From Serinicoccus kebangsaanensis (GTDB lineage Bacteria; Actinomycetota; Actinomycetes; Actinomycetales; Dermatophilaceae): a stretch of DNA of 64,000 bases. Both the position numbers and the translations under genes were made by a program. The notes under the pieces were generated by a model, which saw nothing but the letters and a program-made list of their open reading frames with translations, ran no database searches and was not told where the DNA came from. The stretch lies in assembly GCF_008919445.1 (NCBI RefSeq), contig NZ_VSLG01000001.1, forward strand, positions 384,674 through 448,673. Direction: 5' to 3'. Of the stretch, positions 35,232-42,374 are shown one piece after another. The stretch's first letter is position 1, and each line of letters opens with the position of its first letter.

Positions 35232-36076
35232 TCCCCGTCGTCGCCTCGATCGGCGGGTCGGACCCGTCCGGCGGGGCCGGCATCCAGGCGGACCTCAAGA
35301 CGTTCGGCGCTCTGGGCGCCTACGGCTGCGCCGTCCTGACGTCGCTGACGGCCCAGAGCACGCAGGGCGTCACCGGGGTGCACCCCGTGCCGGCGGAGTT
35401 CGTCGAGGATCAGGTCCGCACGCTCGTCGCCGACATCACCCTGCACGCGACCAAGATCGGGATGCTCGGCACCGCCACCGTCGCCGCGACGGTCGGCGCC
35501 CTGTGCCGGCAGGGTGTCCTGCCGCAGGTCGTGCTCGACCCGGTCATGGTGTCCACCGCTGGATCCCGGTTGCTGGACCGCGACGCGGTGGACCAGGTGC
35601 GCGGCATGCTGGCGCACGTCGCCCTCGTCACCCCCAACCTGGCGGAGGCGGCCGTGCTGCTCGGGCTCGATCCGGCCGAGCAGGCGCAGGACCTGGCCAC
35701 GATGAAGGAGCACGCCCGCCGGTTGCAGGACCTCGGTGCCCGCCGGGTGCTGCTGAAGGGCGGGCACCTCGACGGCGACACGTCCAGCGACATCTGGGGC
35801 GACGCCACCGGTGTCCGGGTGCTGGCCGGGCGCCGCGTCCGGACCCGGCACACGCACGGCACCGGGTGCTCCCTGTCCTCGGCGATCGTGGCGCTGCGAC
35901 CCCGGTTGCCCGACTGGGCCTCGGCCGTGGTCGGGGCCAAGGAGTGGCTGACCGGTGCCCTGGCCCACGCCGACGAGCTCCGCGTCGGCCACGGCCCGGG
36001 CCCGGTCCACCACTTCTGGCGTCAGGGTGCCGCTGGGACGGGCAGCACCGAGTCGTCCCACGTCTCCTGGGCGTAG
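35228..36076 (+). CDS. thiD: Hydroxymethylpyrimidine/phosphomethylpyrimidine kinase
   Basis: A 282-residue ribokinase-fold enzyme that phosphorylates hydroxymethylpyrimidine twice. Visible motifs are SIGGSDPSGGAGIQADLKTF, GVTGVHPV, DPVMVSTAGSRLL, TPNLAEAAVLLG, LLKGGHL and the active-site HTHGTGCSLSSAI. GTG at 35228 overlaps the thiE stop. No thiC, thiG or thiO is nearby, so this operon as seen covers salvage and coupling. The last 20 residues are polar and unlike the family, and overlap a short opposite-strand open frame. Confidence 0.94.
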   Translation: MIPVVASIGGSDPSGGAGIQADLKTFGALGAYGCAVLTSLTAQSTQGVTGVHPVPAEFVEDQVRTLVADITLHATKIGMLGTATVAATVGALCRQGVLPQVVLDPVMVSTAGSRLLDRDAVDQVRGMLAHVALVTPNLAEAAVLLGLDPAEQAQDLATMKEHARRLQDLGARRVLLKGGHLDGDTSSDIWGDATGVRVLAGRRVRTRHTHGTGCSLSSAIVALRPRLPDWASAVVGAKEWLTGALAHADELRVGHGPGPVHHFWRQGAAGTGSTESSHVSWA

Positions 36077-36132
36077 GCCATCTGCCCGAACCTGATCTTC
36101 AGGTGGCAGCTGTCCTCGACGGCGCACTCCAT
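36022..36132 (-). other. Possible 36-residue small gene or gene remnant overlapping the thiD 3' end
   Basis: A short open frame on the minus strand, starting ATG at 36132, has balanced amino acids (CHLKIRFGQMAYAQETWDD near its middle) and G or C at almost every third codon position, unlike the Arg/Ala/Pro-rich shadows of real genes here. It lacks a Shine-Dalgarno sequence and a -10 element and overlaps the last 55 bases of thiD. It may be a remnant of a larger gene or a true small protein. Confidence 0.3.
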
Positions 36133-36173
36133 CCGGGTCCGATGGCGGGGCCGGCCCTGGCGCGGGGCGGGTC

Positions 36174-36677
36174 TCAGCCCTGCGTCCGCGCCTCCCGCCA
36201 CGCCTGCACCATCTCCTCGACGTCGAGCCGGCCCACGACCGGTGGCGAGGTCGGCCCCGCGTGCGGACGGCGACGGTCGGCGAGCACCCGCTCGTTGAAG
36301 TCCTCCACCCGGGCGCGCACGGCCACCTCGTCCTCCAGGGCGAACAGCGCCTGGGGGTAGGTCGCCTTCTCCCGACGCAGCTGCATCACGCCCGGCAGCG
36401 CTCCGGAGAGGTCCAGCTGCTCACGCGCGATGAGGTCCTTGACCCACCAGTCGGGATCGGCCCGGGTGTCCACCTCGCGCAGCGGCCGGCCCGACCCGGG
36501 CAGGTTGTCGAAGGCCCCTCGTCGCTGCGCCGACTCGATGCTCTGGTCGACCCACGACTGCACCGCACGGGCTGTCGTCGCGGCCGGCGGACGGCGCGGC
36601 ACCACCCCTTGCTGCTCGAGCTGGTCCCGGGCCTCCGGGGCACCCGGGCGCTCGCCCTCCTTGCCCCAACGCGTCAT
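36174..36677 (-). CDS. DnaJ-homologue DUF1992 family protein
   Basis: A 167-residue protein with the DUF1992 core: SWVDQSIESAQRRGAFDNLPGSGRPL, then DPDWWVKDLIAREQL about 20 residues on. The family is named after DnaJ homologue subfamily C member 28, but there is no J-domain or HPD motif here. A C-terminal helix VEDFNERVLADRRR follows. ATG at 36677 is chosen over further upstream starts since it follows GGAGGGCG and gives the usual length. Role unknown; it stands alone between thiD and a small membrane-protein gene. Confidence 0.8.
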   Translation of the reverse strand: MTRWGKEGERPGAPEARDQLEQQGVVPRRPPAATTARAVQSWVDQSIESAQRRGAFDNLPGSGRPLREVDTRADPDWWVKDLIAREQLDLSGALPGVMQLRREKATYPQALFALEDEVAVRARVEDFNERVLADRRRPHAGPTSPPVVGRLDVEEMVQAWREARTQG

Positions 36678-36819
36678 GGTCGCCCTCCTCGTCGTGGGGC
36701 GCTCCAGTCTACCGGGCGGGTCCGGGGGCAGCCCTCCCGGTCGATGGCTGGCGTGGCCGAGCGGAGCTCGGTGCCGCACACTGTGTGGACACCTCTCCCC
36801 CACGTCCGTGAAAGGCATC

Positions 36820-37008
36820 ATGAGGAACCGCCTCACCGTGATCGGCGCCTTCCTGGTGTCGACCCTCCTTCTCCTCTCCCTGGTGTCCGAGATCGAGGAT
36901 CGCGACGCGTCCGTCTATCTCCGACTCGCCGGGGTCATCGCCATGGCCGTCGCCAGAGTGCTCCAGCTCCGCAGGCCCGAGGAGAGCACGCCGGACGGCA
37001 CGAGGTGA
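36820..37008 (+). CDS. Small two-helix membrane protein
   Basis: A 62-residue protein with two likely transmembrane segments: residues 5-21 (LTVIGAFLVSTLLLLSL) and 32-47 (YLRLAGVIAMAVARVL), joined by the acidic loop SEIEDRDAS, with a charged tail. An AAAGG Shine-Dalgarno sequence lies just upstream of the ATG. G/C at third codon positions supports coding. No family is recognised. Confidence 0.6.
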   Translation: MRNRLTVIGAFLVSTLLLLSLVSEIEDRDASVYLRLAGVIAMAVARVLQLRRPEESTPDGTR

Positions 37009-37029
37009 CGTGCTGGGAAGCGCCCGGGG

Positions 37030-38334
37030 TCAGGGGCCCGCGGGAGAGCTGACCGGGCGGGTGTCGGACCCCACCGCCAGCACCACCTCGGCCGCGCCGT
37101 CGCCCGTCGCGCGCAGGCTGCGGTGCTCCCGCACCCACTCGACACGGCGTCGGGCCTCCGCCCCGTCCGGCGCCGTCCGCAGCACCTGCACGAGAGCCTG
37201 CGCGACGGCACCGACCTCGTGCTCCACCGCGAGACCCAGCCGGTGCTCCCGCACGTCGTCGCCCGCCGGCCCCGGGCCCGCGAAGACCACCGGGGTCCCG
37301 CACGCCAGGGCCGCGACCACCTTGGTCGGGTAGGCGAAGTCGTAGCCCACCCCGGGTCGCACCCCCACCAGAGCCGCCGCGGCACCGCGCAGCCAGGCTG
37401 CGGCCTCCTCGGCCGGCACCAGCGGCCGCAGCTCGATCGTGCCGGGCGGCAGCCCGGCCGCGATCCGTCGCAGCGCGGGCCAGGACGACCCCTGCCCGAC
37501 GAACACCAGGCGCGCGCCGGGGACCGCCGCCACCACCTCGCGCATCGCCTCGGCGAAGATCTCGGCCCCCTGCCACTCCGAGGCGGTCCCGGCATACACC
37601 AGGTATGCCGTCCTCGGCGCGTCCGGGTGCTGCTCGCCGTCGGGGGTGAAGACGTCGGTGTCGATCCCGTTGGGCACCACCGTCACCGGTGCGTCCGGAC
37701 CGGCCAGCACGCGCACGCGCTCGGCGACCCCGTCGCTGACGGCGATGACGTCCCTCGCCCCGCGCAGCGCGAACGCCTCCACCGCCCGCATCAGCCGGAC
37801 CACGGGCCGGGGAGCACCCATGGACGCGGTGGCGTCGGACCAGACGTCCGCGGCGTAGTACACGTACGGGATGCGGCGGGCCGGCGGGACGAGCGACCGG
37901 ACGGCCAGGGCCACCCTGGTGACGGCCCCGGTCGTCGGCGGCGGCTCGACGACGGCGACGTCCGGTCGCGGGCCGACCAGCAGGCGGAGCGCGAGCGGGA
38001 GGTCGAAGGAGAGGTAGGGCAGGTAGCCGCGCACGTAGCCCGTGCGGTCCCGCAGCACCGGCCAGCGGGACACCGTGACCCCACCGAGACCTGCTCTGTC
38101 GCACTCCTGGCCCGCCGCCCCCGTCCCGACCGGGCGTCTCCCGTGGTTGCTCTGCGGCCCACCGGGCGTCGCTCGTGGTTGCCGCAGTGCGGGGGGAGGC
38201 GTGGTGGTGAGCACGCGCACACGGGCCCGGGCGGACAGAGAGCGCACGAGGGCACCCAGGCGGAAGGTCGCGGCCGCCGCCTCGGGGGCATAGATCCGGG
38301 TCGCGAGCACCACACGCGACGCCCGGTCACTCAT
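37030..38334 (-). CDS. GT4-like glycosyltransferase with repeat-derived segments
   Basis: A 434-residue GT-B enzyme. The first strand reads RVVLATRIYAPEAAAATFRLG, and the N-domain continues after residue 84 (VTVSRWPVLRDRTGYVRGYLPYL). The donor-site part holds AYLVYAGTASEWQGAEIF, VFVGQGSSWPALR, and KVVAALACGTPVVFAGPGPAGDDV. Two copies of the 32-bp repeat, in reverse orientation, encode residues 52-70 (QPRATPGGPQSNHGRRPVG), and a further degenerate unit encodes residues 3-9 just after the start. ATG 38334 is the first start before the conserved strand; starts further upstream lie within the repeat array and are unlikely. The insert falls in a loop of the N-domain, so the enzyme may still be active. 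Confidence 0.8.
   Translation of the reverse strand: MSDRASRVVLATRIYAPEAAAATFRLGALVRSLSARARVRVLTTTPPPALRQPRATPGGPQSNHGRRPVGTGAAGQECDRAGLGGVTVSRWPVLRDRTGYVRGYLPYLSFDLPLALRLLVGPRPDVAVVEPPPTTGAVTRVALAVRSLVPPARRIPYVYYAADVWSDATASMGAPRPVVRLMRAVEAFALRGARDVIAVSDGVAERVRVLAGPDAPVTVVPNGIDTDVFTPDGEQHPDAPRTAYLVYAGTASEWQGAEIFAEAMREVVAAVPGARLVFVGQGSSWPALRRIAAGLPPGTIELRPLVPAEEAAAWLRGAAAALVGVRPGVGYDFAYPTKVVAALACGTPVVFAGPGPAGDDVREHRLGLAVEHEVGAVAQALVQVLRTAPDGAEARRRVEWVREHRSLRATGDGAAEVVLAVGSDTRPVSSPAGP
38126..38181. repeat. Two inverted 32-bp repeat units inside a coding sequence
   Basis: Sequences ending in GTGGTTG at 38149 and 38181 are the reverse complement of the repeat seen at 522-613 and 38338-38491, again 32 bases apart. 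They keep the reading frame of the glycosyltransferase gene. With the array at 38338 they form a widely spaced inverted repeat flanking the first 50 codons. Confidence 0.8.
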
Positions 38335-38337
38335 GAG

Positions 38338-38491
38338 GCAACCACGAGCGACGCTCGGTCGGTGCCTGGGCAACCACACGCGACGCCCGGTCGGTGCCTG
38401 GGCAACCACACGCGACGCCCGGTCGGTGCCTGGGCAACCACAGGCGACGCCCGGTCGGTGCCTGGGCAACCACAGGCGACGCCCGGTGGGT
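38338..38491. repeat. Five tandem 32-bp repeat units upstream of a glycosyltransferase gene
   Basis: Units begin with GCAACCAC at 38338, 38370, 38402, 38434 and 38466, exactly 32 bases apart, with core CAACCACACGCGACGCCCGG and spacer TCGGTGCCTGGG. A degenerate unit lies at 38307-38328. The array fills the gap between the oxidoreductase stop (38491) and the glycosyltransferase start (38334). There are no unique spacers, so it is not a CRISPR. Confidence 0.9.
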
Positions 38492-39534
38492 CACAGCGTC
38501 TGGGTGCTGCCGGTGGCGGCCGAGGCGAGCACCGCCTCGACCACCTCGAGCGTGTGCACGCCCTCGGCCATCGAGACCACGTCCGCCTCGCGGCCCCACA
38601 GGGCGTCCCGGAAGTTCTCCTGCTCCACCCGCAGCGGCTCCCGACGGGCGATGGCATACCGGATCGAGTCGCCCTCGGACACCCCGCGGAAGGTGGCGGC
38701 GCGATCCCACTCCGAGCGCACGTCACCGTTGGCGACGAAGGTCAGGTCACCCTGCAGCGTGTCCGCGACGAAGGCGCCCTTCTCCCCCGTGGCGACGGTG
38801 GCGCGCACCTTGAGCGGGCTGAGCCAGTTGACGACGTGGGACACGATGATGCCGTTCTCCAGCCGACCCGTGGCCACGACCATGTCCTCGTGCTCCCGCC
38901 CGGACCGGTGGGTGACCTGACCGGCGACGCTCGCGTAGGGCGAGCGGGCGATCCACGCCGTCAGGTCGATGTCGTGCGTGGCCAGGTCCTTCACCACCCC
39001 GACGTCCGCGATCCGGGCCGGGAAGGGACCCTGTCGGGAGGTGGTGATCTGGTAGACCTCGCCCAGCTCCCCCGCCGCGATCCGCCGCCGCATCTCCAGC
39101 AGCGCCGGGTTGCAGCGCTCGACGTAGCCAACCGTGCCCACCAGCCCCGACCCGGCGAACGCCTCGGCGACCCGCCGACCGGACTCCACCGTGGCGGCGA
39201 TCGGCTTCTCCACCATCGTGTGGACCCCGGCCTCGGCGAGCGCCAGCGCGACCTCCTCGTGCAGGTAGGTCGGGACCGCGACCATCGCGGCGTCGATGCC
39301 CTCGGCGATCAGGCCCTGGACGTCCTCCAGCACCGGGAGCGACCCGGCCACGCCGTGCTTGTCCCCGTAGGGGTCCGCGACCGCGACCAGCTCCATCCCC
39401 TCGACCTCGCGGATCACCCGGGCGTGGTGCCGACCCATGGAGCCCAGCCCGATCAACCCCATCCGGACGGTCTGCCCGTCCGGGAGCACGGCCGGGGCCC
39501 TCTGCCCGGTCTCTGCCTGACCGTCCGTCATCAC
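38491..39534 (-). CDS. Gfo/Idh/MocA-family sugar dehydrogenase (WbpB/GnnA-like)
   Basis: A 347-residue NAD-dependent oxidoreductase. The Rossmann fold is MGLIGLGSMGRHHARVIREV near residue 25; EKPIAATVESGRR is the family EKP motif with the catalytic Lys, and LATHDIDLTAWIARS holds the active-site His-Asp. GYVERCNPALLEMRR resembles enzymes that oxidise C3 of UDP-GlcNAc or UDP-GlcNAcA. With the overlapping aminotransferase and acetyltransferase it forms a cassette that makes a 3-acetamido sugar. Start is GTG 39534 or ATG 39531, both overlapping the aminotransferase stop. Confidence 0.85.
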   Translation of the reverse strand: MMTDGQAETGQRAPAVLPDGQTVRMGLIGLGSMGRHHARVIREVEGMELVAVADPYGDKHGVAGSLPVLEDVQGLIAEGIDAAMVAVPTYLHEEVALALAEAGVHTMVEKPIAATVESGRRVAEAFAGSGLVGTVGYVERCNPALLEMRRRIAAGELGEVYQITTSRQGPFPARIADVGVVKDLATHDIDLTAWIARSPYASVAGQVTHRSGREHEDMVVATGRLENGIIVSHVVNWLSPLKVRATVATGEKGAFVADTLQGDLTFVANGDVRSEWDRAATFRGVSEGDSIRYAIARREPLRVEQENFRDALWGREADVVSMAEGVHTLEVVEAVLASAATGSTQTL

Positions 39535-40655
39535 GCGCCCGCCCCGACCACCGCGTGCAGCGCCGTCGCGACCCGCTCCAGGTCGTCCCGCGTCAGCGAC
39601 GGGTGCACCGGCAGGCTGATCACCTCGGCCGCCGCGCGGGAGGTGTGCGGGAGCTCGCCGGCCGGCGCGAACCGGGCCAGCGAGACCAGCTCGTGGTTCG
39701 GCGTCGGGTAGTACACCCCGCAGCCGACCCGGTGCTCCTCGCGCAGCGCGGTGACCATCTCGTCCCGCTGCTCACCCGTGGCCCCGTCGATCCGCACCGT
39801 GTATTGGTGATAGACGTGCGTGCAGCCCTCCCGGACGGGCGGGACGACGACTCCGGCGACGCCGGACAGGCGCTCGTCCAGCCAGGCGGCGTTCGCCTGC
39901 CGCGCCTCGGTCCACGCCCCCACCTTGGTCAGCTGGACCCGCCCGATCGCGGCGTGGATGTCGGTCATCCGGTTGTTCAGCCCCACGACCTCGTTGGCGT
40001 ACTGCCGCTCCATCCCCTGGTTGCGCAGGAGCCGCACCCCGCGGGCGATCTCCTCGTCGGCGCAGGCGACCATCCCGCCCTCGCCGGAGGTCATGTTCTT
40101 CGTCGGGTAGAGGCTGAACATGGCGAACGAGCCGAACCTGCCCACCGGCTTCCCGTGGTAGGTGGCCCCATGGGCCTGCGCGGCGTCCTCGAAGAGCTGG
40201 ATGCCGTGCTCCGCGGTCACCGCGCGCAGCGCATCCATCTCCGCGGGATGGCCGTAGAGATGCACGGGCATGACCGCCGCGGTCCGGTCGGTCAGCGCGG
40301 CACGCACGGACTCCGGGTCCAGGTTGAAGGTGTCCGGGCTGATGTCGGCGAAGACCGGCGTCGCCCCGGTCAGCGCGACGGCGTTCGCGGTCGCCGCGAA
40401 GGTGAAGCTGGGCACGACGACCTCGTCACCCGCGCCGATCCCGCAGGCCAGCAGCCCCAGGTGCAGCCCGGACGTCCCCGAGTTGACCGCGACGCAGGTG
40501 CGCCCCCCGACCAGCTGTGCACCGAACTCGCCCTCGAAGGCGGCGACCTCCGGGCCCTGGGCGACCATGCCCGAGCGCAGGACACGATCCACCGCGGCCC
40601 GCTCGTCCTCGCCGATGAGCGGCTTGGCGGCAGGGATCATCGGCTGCTCGGTCAT
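39531..40655 (-). CDS. DegT/DnrJ/EryC1-family sugar aminotransferase (WbpE-like)
   Basis: A 374-residue PLP enzyme that aminates a keto nucleotide sugar. Seen are MIPAAKPLIGEDERAAVDRVL at the start, NSGTSGLHLGLLACGIGAGDEVVVP in two blocks (NSGTSGLHL and GDEVVVPSFTF), FEDAAQAHGATYHGK, and the PLP-lysine motif FSLYPTKNMTSGEGGM. YANEVVGLNNRMTDIHAAIGRVQL is also standard. The ATG overlaps the acetyltransferase stop and the TGA overlaps the oxidoreductase start. The probable substrate is the 3-keto product of the adjacent oxidoreductase. Confidence 0.9.
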   Translation of the reverse strand: MTEQPMIPAAKPLIGEDERAAVDRVLRSGMVAQGPEVAAFEGEFGAQLVGGRTCVAVNSGTSGLHLGLLACGIGAGDEVVVPSFTFAATANAVALTGATPVFADISPDTFNLDPESVRAALTDRTAAVMPVHLYGHPAEMDALRAVTAEHGIQLFEDAAQAHGATYHGKPVGRFGSFAMFSLYPTKNMTSGEGGMVACADEEIARGVRLLRNQGMERQYANEVVGLNNRMTDIHAAIGRVQLTKVGAWTEARQANAAWLDERLSGVAGVVVPPVREGCTHVYHQYTVRIDGATGEQRDEMVTALREEHRVGCGVYYPTPNHELVSLARFAPAGELPHTSRAAAEVISLPVHPSLTRDDLERVATALHAVVGAGA

Positions 40656-41266
40656 GAGGTCTCCTCCTCGACGTCGGCCCGGCGCAGGGTGCCGTCGCTC
40701 TCGACATAGGTGTCGCCCGTCTGCGTGCACCGCCACCGGCCCGGTGTGCCGGTGGGCTCCAGCGGGCGCCCCGCGTGCCCGACCCAGCCCACCTGACGTG
40801 CCGGGACGCCGACCACGAGCGCGTGCGGCGCGACGTCCTTGGTGACGACCGCGCCGGCCGCGACCGTCGCCCACGCGCCCACGGTGACCGGCGCGACGCA
40901 GACCGCGCGGGCACCGATCGAGGCACCCTCCCGGACCGTCACGCCGACCGCGTCCCAGTCGTCGGCAGCCTTCAGCGACCCGTCCGGGTTGACCGCCCGC
41001 GGGAAGGTGTCGTTGGTCAGGACGGCGGCCGGGCCCACGAAGACGCCGTGCCCCAGCTCGGCGGGCTCGTAGACGAGCGCGTAGTTCTGGATCTTGCAGT
41101 GGTCGCCGAGCCGCACCCCGGTCCCGACGTAGGCTCCCCGGCCCACGACGCACCCGGCGCCCAGCACGGCGTCCTCGCGCACCTGGGCCAGGTGCCAGAT
41201 CGAGCTGCCCTCGCCGATGCTGGCGCTGTCGGCGACATCGGCACTGTCGACGATGCGTGTCGTCAC
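40652..41266 (-). CDS. Left-handed beta-helix N-acetyltransferase (WbpD-like)
   Basis: A 204-residue hexapeptide-repeat acyltransferase. SIWHLAQVREDAVLGAGCVVGRGAYVG gives the first coils (IWHLAQVRED and GCVVGRGAYVG), CKIQNYALVYEPAELGHGVFVGP the middle and VTVGAWATVAAGAVVTKDVAPHALVVGVPARQVG the end; these are typical of WbpD, which acetylates the 3-amino group of a UDP-diamino-uronate. A GTG at 41266 after GGGAG is chosen. An ATG at 41305 would overlap the divergent gene's own start codon and adds 13 residues unlike the family. Operon with the aminotransferase and oxidoreductase. Confidence 0.85.
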   Translation of the reverse strand: MTTRIVDSADVADSASIGEGSSIWHLAQVREDAVLGAGCVVGRGAYVGTGVRLGDHCKIQNYALVYEPAELGHGVFVGPAAVLTNDTFPRAVNPDGSLKAADDWDAVGVTVREGASIGARAVCVAPVTVGAWATVAAGAVVTKDVAPHALVVGVPARQVGWVGHAGRPLEPTGTPGRWRCTQTGDTYVESDGTLRRADVEEETS

Positions 41267-41291
41267 GGGACTCCCGGTGGTGTCGGTGGGG

Positions 41292-41297
41292 GACAAT
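41292..41297 (+). promoter_or_regulatory. -10 element GACAAT, leaderless start
   Basis: GACAAT ends six bases before the ATG at 41304, the same spacing as at the other leaderless candidates in the window. Confidence 0.4.
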
Positions 41298-41303
41298 GCA
41301 GTC

Positions 41304-41987
41304 ATGACTCTAACGCCCGCGCAGGAGGACACCTGGCTGGTGATCCCCCTGTTCGACGAGGCGCAGGTGGTGGAGGAGGTGCTGCGCGAGGCACGGGCCT
41401 ACTTCCCGCACGTCGTCTGCGTGGACGACGCCTCGCGCGACGACTCGGCGGCACGTGCCCGCGCCGCCGGCGCGGTGGTGGTGCGGCACCCGTTCAACCT
41501 CGGTCAGGGGGCGGCGCTGCAGACCGGTATGCGGTTCGTGCTGGAGGCGACGGACGCGGCATACCTCGTCACCTTCGACGCCGACGGCCAGCACCAGCCC
41601 GTCGACGCCGCCGCGATGGTGCAGCGGGCCAGGGACGAGGACCTCGCGATCGTCTTCGGGTCGCGCTTCCTGGACGACCGCACCCGGCCCGGGTGGCTGA
41701 AGAAGCTCGTGCTCAAGGTCGCGGTCTGGCTCACCAACCAGCAGACGGGGATGCGGTTGACCGACGCGCACAACGGGCTGCGGGTCATCCGCCGGGACGC
41801 CGCGACCCGTCTGGACCTGCGGCAGAACAGGATGGCGCACGCCACCGAGATCGTGCTGCAGCTGGGCCGGACCCGGCTCCCGTGGGCCGAGCACCCCGTG
41901 CACGTCCTCTACACCGACTACAGCCGGACCAAGGGGCAGTCGCTGATGAACTCCGTCAACATCCTCGTCGACTCCATCCTGAAGTGA
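41304..41987 (+). CDS. GT2 glycosyltransferase (dolichol-phosphate-mannose-synthase-like)
   Basis: A 227-residue GT-A enzyme of family 2. WLVIPLFDEAQVVEEVLREA is the nucleotide-binding start, CVDDASRDDSAARA holds the first acidic pair, GQGAALQTGMRFV follows, and TFDADGQHQP is the metal-binding DAD motif. The 3' part NQQTGMRLTDAHNGLRVIRRDAA is typical of polyprenyl-phosphate glycosyltransferases. There are no membrane helices; the following DUF2304 gene probably provides the membrane partner. It is divergent from the acetyltransferase gene. Confidence 0.9.
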   Translation: MTLTPAQEDTWLVIPLFDEAQVVEEVLREARAYFPHVVCVDDASRDDSAARARAAGAVVVRHPFNLGQGAALQTGMRFVLEATDAAYLVTFDADGQHQPVDAAAMVQRARDEDLAIVFGSRFLDDRTRPGWLKKLVLKVAVWLTNQQTGMRLTDAHNGLRVIRRDAATRLDLRQNRMAHATEIVLQLGRTRLPWAEHPVHVLYTDYSRTKGQSLMNSVNILVDSILK

Positions 41988-41996
41988 GGCGCTGAG

Positions 41997-42374
41997 ATGC
42001 TGGACCAACCCGTGATCAAGCTGGTGCTGCTGGTCAGCGTGGTCGTCGTGACCGCGATGCTCACCCGGTCCACCGCCGGGGTGCGGCACCAGGCGGTCCG
42101 CCGGCTGCTGCTCGTCGGCTTCGTCGTGCTGGCGGCCCTGGCGATCCTCTTCCCCCGGCTGATGACGCAGGTGGCCCAGCTGCTCGGGGTCGGACGTGGT
42201 GCCGACCTGCTGCTCTACGGCCTCACCGTGGTCTTCCTCGGGTATGTCGCGGCCTCCTACCGCCGGATGCGGCAGCTGGAGCAGCAGGTCACCACCCTCG
42301 CCCGCGAGCTGGCGCTGCGCGCGGCCGTCCACGACAGCACCGAGCACGACCCGCCAGGGGCTCACGACTCCTGA
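41997..42374 (+). CDS. DUF2304 family membrane protein
   Basis: A 125-residue protein with three transmembrane helices: about residues 6-22 (IKLVLLVSVVVVTAML), 37-52 (LLLVGFVVLAALAILF) and 67-83 (LLLYGLTVVFLGYVAA). It ends in a coiled-coil-like stretch, RRMRQLEQQVTTLARELALR. DUF2304 proteins regularly follow GT2 glycosyltransferases and are thought to anchor or assist them. It starts 10 bases after the GT2 stop, and its last 13 bases overlap the end of the opposing phosphatase gene. Confidence 0.88.
   Translation: MLDQPVIKLVLLVSVVVVTAMLTRSTAGVRHQAVRRLLLVGFVVLAALAILFPRLMTQVAQLLGVGRGADLLLYGLTVVFLGYVAASYRRMRQLEQQVTTLARELALRAAVHDSTEHDPPGAHDS

Noticed and set aside
38338..38491. Five 32-bp repeats resembling a CRISPR array
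   Set aside because: The units are directly adjacent with no unique spacers, and no cas gene is in the window.
39531..41153. 540-codon extension of the aminotransferase
   Set aside because: The extra N-terminus is the shadow of the acetyltransferase gene; the conserved start MTEQPMIPAAKP lies at 40655.
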